Program-made: the position numbers and the translations under genes
Shown here: positions 61,673 to 64,000 of the stretch, piece after piece
How the letters are laid out: every line of letters starts with the position of its first letter
How positions within the stretch are numbered: position 1 is the first letter of the stretch
The notes under the pieces: model-generated
What the model was told of the DNA's origin: nothing
The model's database searches: none
What the model saw: the letters and a program-made list of their open reading frames with translations, nothing else
Assembly: GCA_902497025.1 (NCBI GenBank)
Contig: CABVDJ010000006.1
Location: forward strand, 1-64,000
Source of the DNA: an uncultured Collinsella sp.
GTDB taxonomy: Bacteria > Actinomycetota > Coriobacteriia > Coriobacteriales > Coriobacteriaceae
Length of the DNA stretch: 64,000 nucleotides
Direction of reading: 5' to 3'

Positions 61673-64000
61673 ATGGCACAGACCACGACAGATACCGCCG
61701 CCAGCACCGTCTCCGGCGTCGGCGCCGCCAGCTCATTCTCGGGCGGCACGGGAACCGAAGCCGAGTTTGGCTCGCTCGGTGCGCTCTCCCCCACCTGGTG
61801 GGAGCCCGAGGATGGTAGCGAGCCCGAACCATGGCTCACGCCTGATCAGGCTTTCGAACGCTTCTTTGAATGGACGAGCGACCGTGGCATTGGACTGTGG
61901 GATCACCAAGAAGAGGCCCTCATGGACCTGGCTGCCGGCGATCACGTCATTTTGGGAACACCGACCGGATCGGGTAAATCGCTCGTCGCGCTGGGCATGC
62001 TCTTTATGGGCATGGCGCAGGGCAAGCGCTGCTATTACACGGCTCCTATCAAGGCTCTGGTCAGCGAGAAGTTCTTCGACCTGGTACAGGTACTCGGCCG
62101 CGATAACGTCGGCATGATCACCGGCGACACGCATATCAACACCAAGGCACCCGTCATCTGCTGCACGGCCGAAATCCTTGCCAACGATGCGCTCCGCGAG
62201 GGCGAGGACGCCGACGTGGGCTGCGTGGCCATGGACGAGTTCCACTACTTTGCCGACCCCGACCGCGGCTGGGCCTGGCAGGTGCCGCTGCTCACCCTGC
62301 CCCATACGCAGTTTATGCTCATGAGTGCCACGCTCGGCGATGTCACTGCCATCGCCACCTCACTCGAGGAGCACACCGGCGCTGCTTGCGACTTGGTTGT
62401 CGACGCCCCGCGTCCTGTTCCGCTGAGCTACGACTATGTGACGACCTCCCTCGAGGGCACGGTCGAGCTCGCGATGCGTCGCGGCGAGGCCCCGCTCTAC
62501 ATCGTGCACTTTAGCCAGGATGCCGCACTTGCGACGGCGCAATCCCTCGCCAACTTTGGCATTGCCAGCAAGGAGCAGCGCGAGGCCATCAAGGAAGCGG
62601 CCAAGGGCACGAGCTTCTCGACGGCCTTCGGCAAGATCCTCAAGCGCCTGCTCGGCTGCGGCGTCGGCGTGCACCATGCCGGCATGTTGCCGCGCTATCG
62701 CCTGCTGGTCGAGCGCTTGGCGCAGCAGGGCCTGCTGCCCGTCATCTGCGGCACCGATACGCTCGGCGTCGGCATCAACGTACCCATCCACACCGTGGTG
62801 CTCACCGCGCTCACCAAGTTCGATGGCTACAAGATGCGTCGTCTGCGCGCCCGCGAGTTCCATCAGATTGCCGGTCGCGCCGGCCGTTCGGGCTTCGATA
62901 CCGAGGGCATGGTCATCGCCGAGGCCCCGGAGCACGAGATCGAGAACGCCAAGCTCATGGCCAAGGCGGGCGACGACCCCAAGAAGCTCCGCAAGATTAA
63001 AAAGAAGAAGGCCCCCGAGGGCTTTGTCACCTGGAACAAGCAGACCTTTGAGCGCCTGATCGAGACGCAGCCCGAGACGCTCAAGCCGCACCTGCGCATC
63101 ACACACTCCATGGTGATTAGCGTGGTCGAGCAGGGCAGCGATGCCCGAGCCCGCGTACACGACCTCATCGAGACGAGCTTGCAAACCCCCGAGGAAAAGG
63201 CCAAGCTCGAGGTTCGCGCCGACGAGATCTTCGCAACGCTCATCGACTCCGGCGTCGTCGTGCGCACCGAGGTGCCGCCCGCACCCGACGCTCCGGCTGA
63301 CGCCGCGCCGGACATCGACTATGCGCTGACGGTCGATCTGCCCGAGGACTTCGCGCTCGATCAGCCGCTCTCGCCGTTCTTGCTTGCCGCGTTGGAGCTG
63401 CTCGATCCCGAGAGCGAGACCTATACCATGGATCTGATCTCTATGGTCGAGGCAACACTCGAGGATCCCAAGCAGGTGCTGCGTGCACAGGAGCGCGCCG
63501 CACGCGATCGCGCCATGGCCGAGATGAAGGCTGACGGCGTCGACTATGAGGAGCGTCTGGAACGCATCCAAGACGTCACGTACGAAAAGCCGCTCGAGGA
63601 TTTGCTCGACGCCGCCTTTGACAAGTACTGCCAGGAAGTACCTTGGGCCAACGACTACCAGCTCTCGCCCAAGAGCGTCCTGCGCGACATGCTGGAGAGC
63701 GCGAGCGACTTTAAGGGCTATATCCAAAAGCTCGGCATCGCCCGCTCCGAGGGCATTCTGCTGCGCTACCTAGCCGAGGCCTACCGTTCCCTCGATCGCA
63801 CCGTGCCCATCGAGAAGCGCGACGAGCGCCTGCGCGACATTATCTCGTGGCTGGGCTTTGTGGTGCGCTCGGTGGACTCGAGCCTGGTGGACGAGTGGGA
63901 GAACGCCGGCAACCCGGCAGCCCTCGATGCCGCGCCGCCACAAGGCATCGACGAAGTCGTGGCAGACCGCCGCGGCTGCACGCTGTTGGTGCGCAACGCG
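61673..64000 (+). CDS. Ski2-like DEAD/DEAH-box helicase with DUF3516 (partial)
   Basis: The frame is open from ATG 61673 through the end of the window, at least 776 codons, so the C-terminus is missing. It has Walker A GTPTGSGKSL, APIKALVSEKF, motif II VAMDEFHYF (DEFH), SATLGD, GTDTLGVGINVPI and motif VI HQIAGRAGRSG. The region after about residue 460 matches DUF3516, which accompanies this helicase class in Actinobacteria. Probable role in RNA or DNA unwinding; the target is unknown. It has no strong ribosome binding site (only GAGAGAAAG). Confidence 0.85.
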   Translation, partial: MAQTTTDTAASTVSGVGAASSFSGGTGTEAEFGSLGALSPTWWEPEDGSEPEPWLTPDQAFERFFEWTSDRGIGLWDHQEEALMDLAAGDHVILGTPTGSGKSLVALGMLFMGMAQGKRCYYTAPIKALVSEKFFDLVQVLGRDNVGMITGDTHINTKAPVICCTAEILANDALREGEDADVGCVAMDEFHYFADPDRGWAWQVPLLTLPHTQFMLMSATLGDVTAIATSLEEHTGAACDLVVDAPRPVPLSYDYVTTSLEGTVELAMRRGEAPLYIVHFSQDAALATAQSLANFGIASKEQREAIKEAAKGTSFSTAFGKILKRLLGCGVGVHHAGMLPRYRLLVERLAQQGLLPVICGTDTLGVGINVPIHTVVLTALTKFDGYKMRRLRAREFHQIAGRAGRSGFDTEGMVIAEAPEHEIENAKLMAKAGDDPKKLRKIKKKKAPEGFVTWNKQTFERLIETQPETLKPHLRITHSMVISVVEQGSDARARVHDLIETSLQTPEEKAKLEVRADEIFATLIDSGVVVRTEVPPAPDAPADAAPDIDYALTVDLPEDFALDQPLSPFLLAALELLDPESETYTMDLISMVEATLEDPKQVLRAQERAARDRAMAEMKADGVDYEERLERIQDVTYEKPLEDLLDAAFDKYCQEVPWANDYQLSPKSVLRDMLESASDFKGYIQKLGIARSEGILLRYLAEAYRSLDRTVPIEKRDERLRDIISWLGFVVRSVDSSLVDEWENAGNPAALDAAPPQGIDEVVADRRGCTLLVRNA

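Noticed and set aside
62360..63727. 455-codon minus-strand open frame at the right edge
   Set aside because: Antisense to the DUF3516 helicase, whose frame continues without a stop from 61673 to the window end.

Overview
The window looks like chromosome of a high-G+C Gram-positive bacterium of the Coriobacteriia, probably Collinsella or a close relative. This is an inference. It rests on GC-rich codon use, strong AGGAGG-type ribosome binding sites, a single-chain PurL of the type common in Firmicutes and Coriobacteriia, a RecJ-helicase fusion, a lactate dehydrogenase/EtfAB-type module, and abundant intergenic palindromes. No rRNA, phage, transposase or CRISPR array was found.

Layout. 0.2-2 kb (minus): infC-rpmI-rplT translation operon with an attenuator-like leader and a non-canonical ATA start for infC, then tRNA-Leu(CAA) whose 3' end and terminator are duplicated nearby. 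2-5.6 kb (minus): transglutaminase-like protein, a hairpin repeat, class II fructose-bisphosphate aldolase, and an MBL-fold hydrolase. 5.7-11.4 kb (minus): RelA/SpoT and a RecJ exonuclease fused to a RecQ-like helicase. 11.6-14.2 kb: BASS transporter, then cutC with a GalT/HIT-like gene. 14.3-20.6 kb (minus): a complete branched-chain amino-acid ABC transporter (livJ-H-M-G-F) plus a second binding protein. 20.9-23.2 kb (plus): homoserine dehydrogenase and an SDR oxidoreductase.

23.2-30.1 kb is accessory. Five co-directional, A-rich genes encode FHA, SPFH plus zinc ribbon, membrane, HEPN, and zinc-ribbon/coiled-coil proteins. A Fic protein follows on the other strand. The block lies between two copies of the same tandem-hairpin repeat. 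This is the best candidate for an undescribed system: a membrane-scaffold (SPFH) and phosphopeptide-sensor (FHA) cluster carrying a HEPN protein with an RNase-type Rx4H motif.

30.1-44.8 kb: cation:proton antiporter, single-chain PurL, EamA exporter, membrane diguanylate cyclase, KdgT-type permease, AzlCD, an HD hydrolase, and an etfA(ferredoxin-fused)-etfB-FAD dehydrogenase operon resembling electron-bifurcating lactate dehydrogenase. 45.2-48.4 kb: a cluster of small, membrane and secreted proteins of unknown function. 48.5-54.9 kb: DUF554, then a three-gene operon (TerB_N protein, BrxD-like ATPase, Lhr/BrxHI-like helicase) behind a possible LexA box. This looks like a BREX-related module without the BREX core genes. 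55-64 kb: spermidine-synthase-like protein, Elp3, a DUF4097/XRE membrane regulator pair, an SAM methyltransferase, TrmB, and a Ski2-like DUF3516 helicase cut by the window edge.
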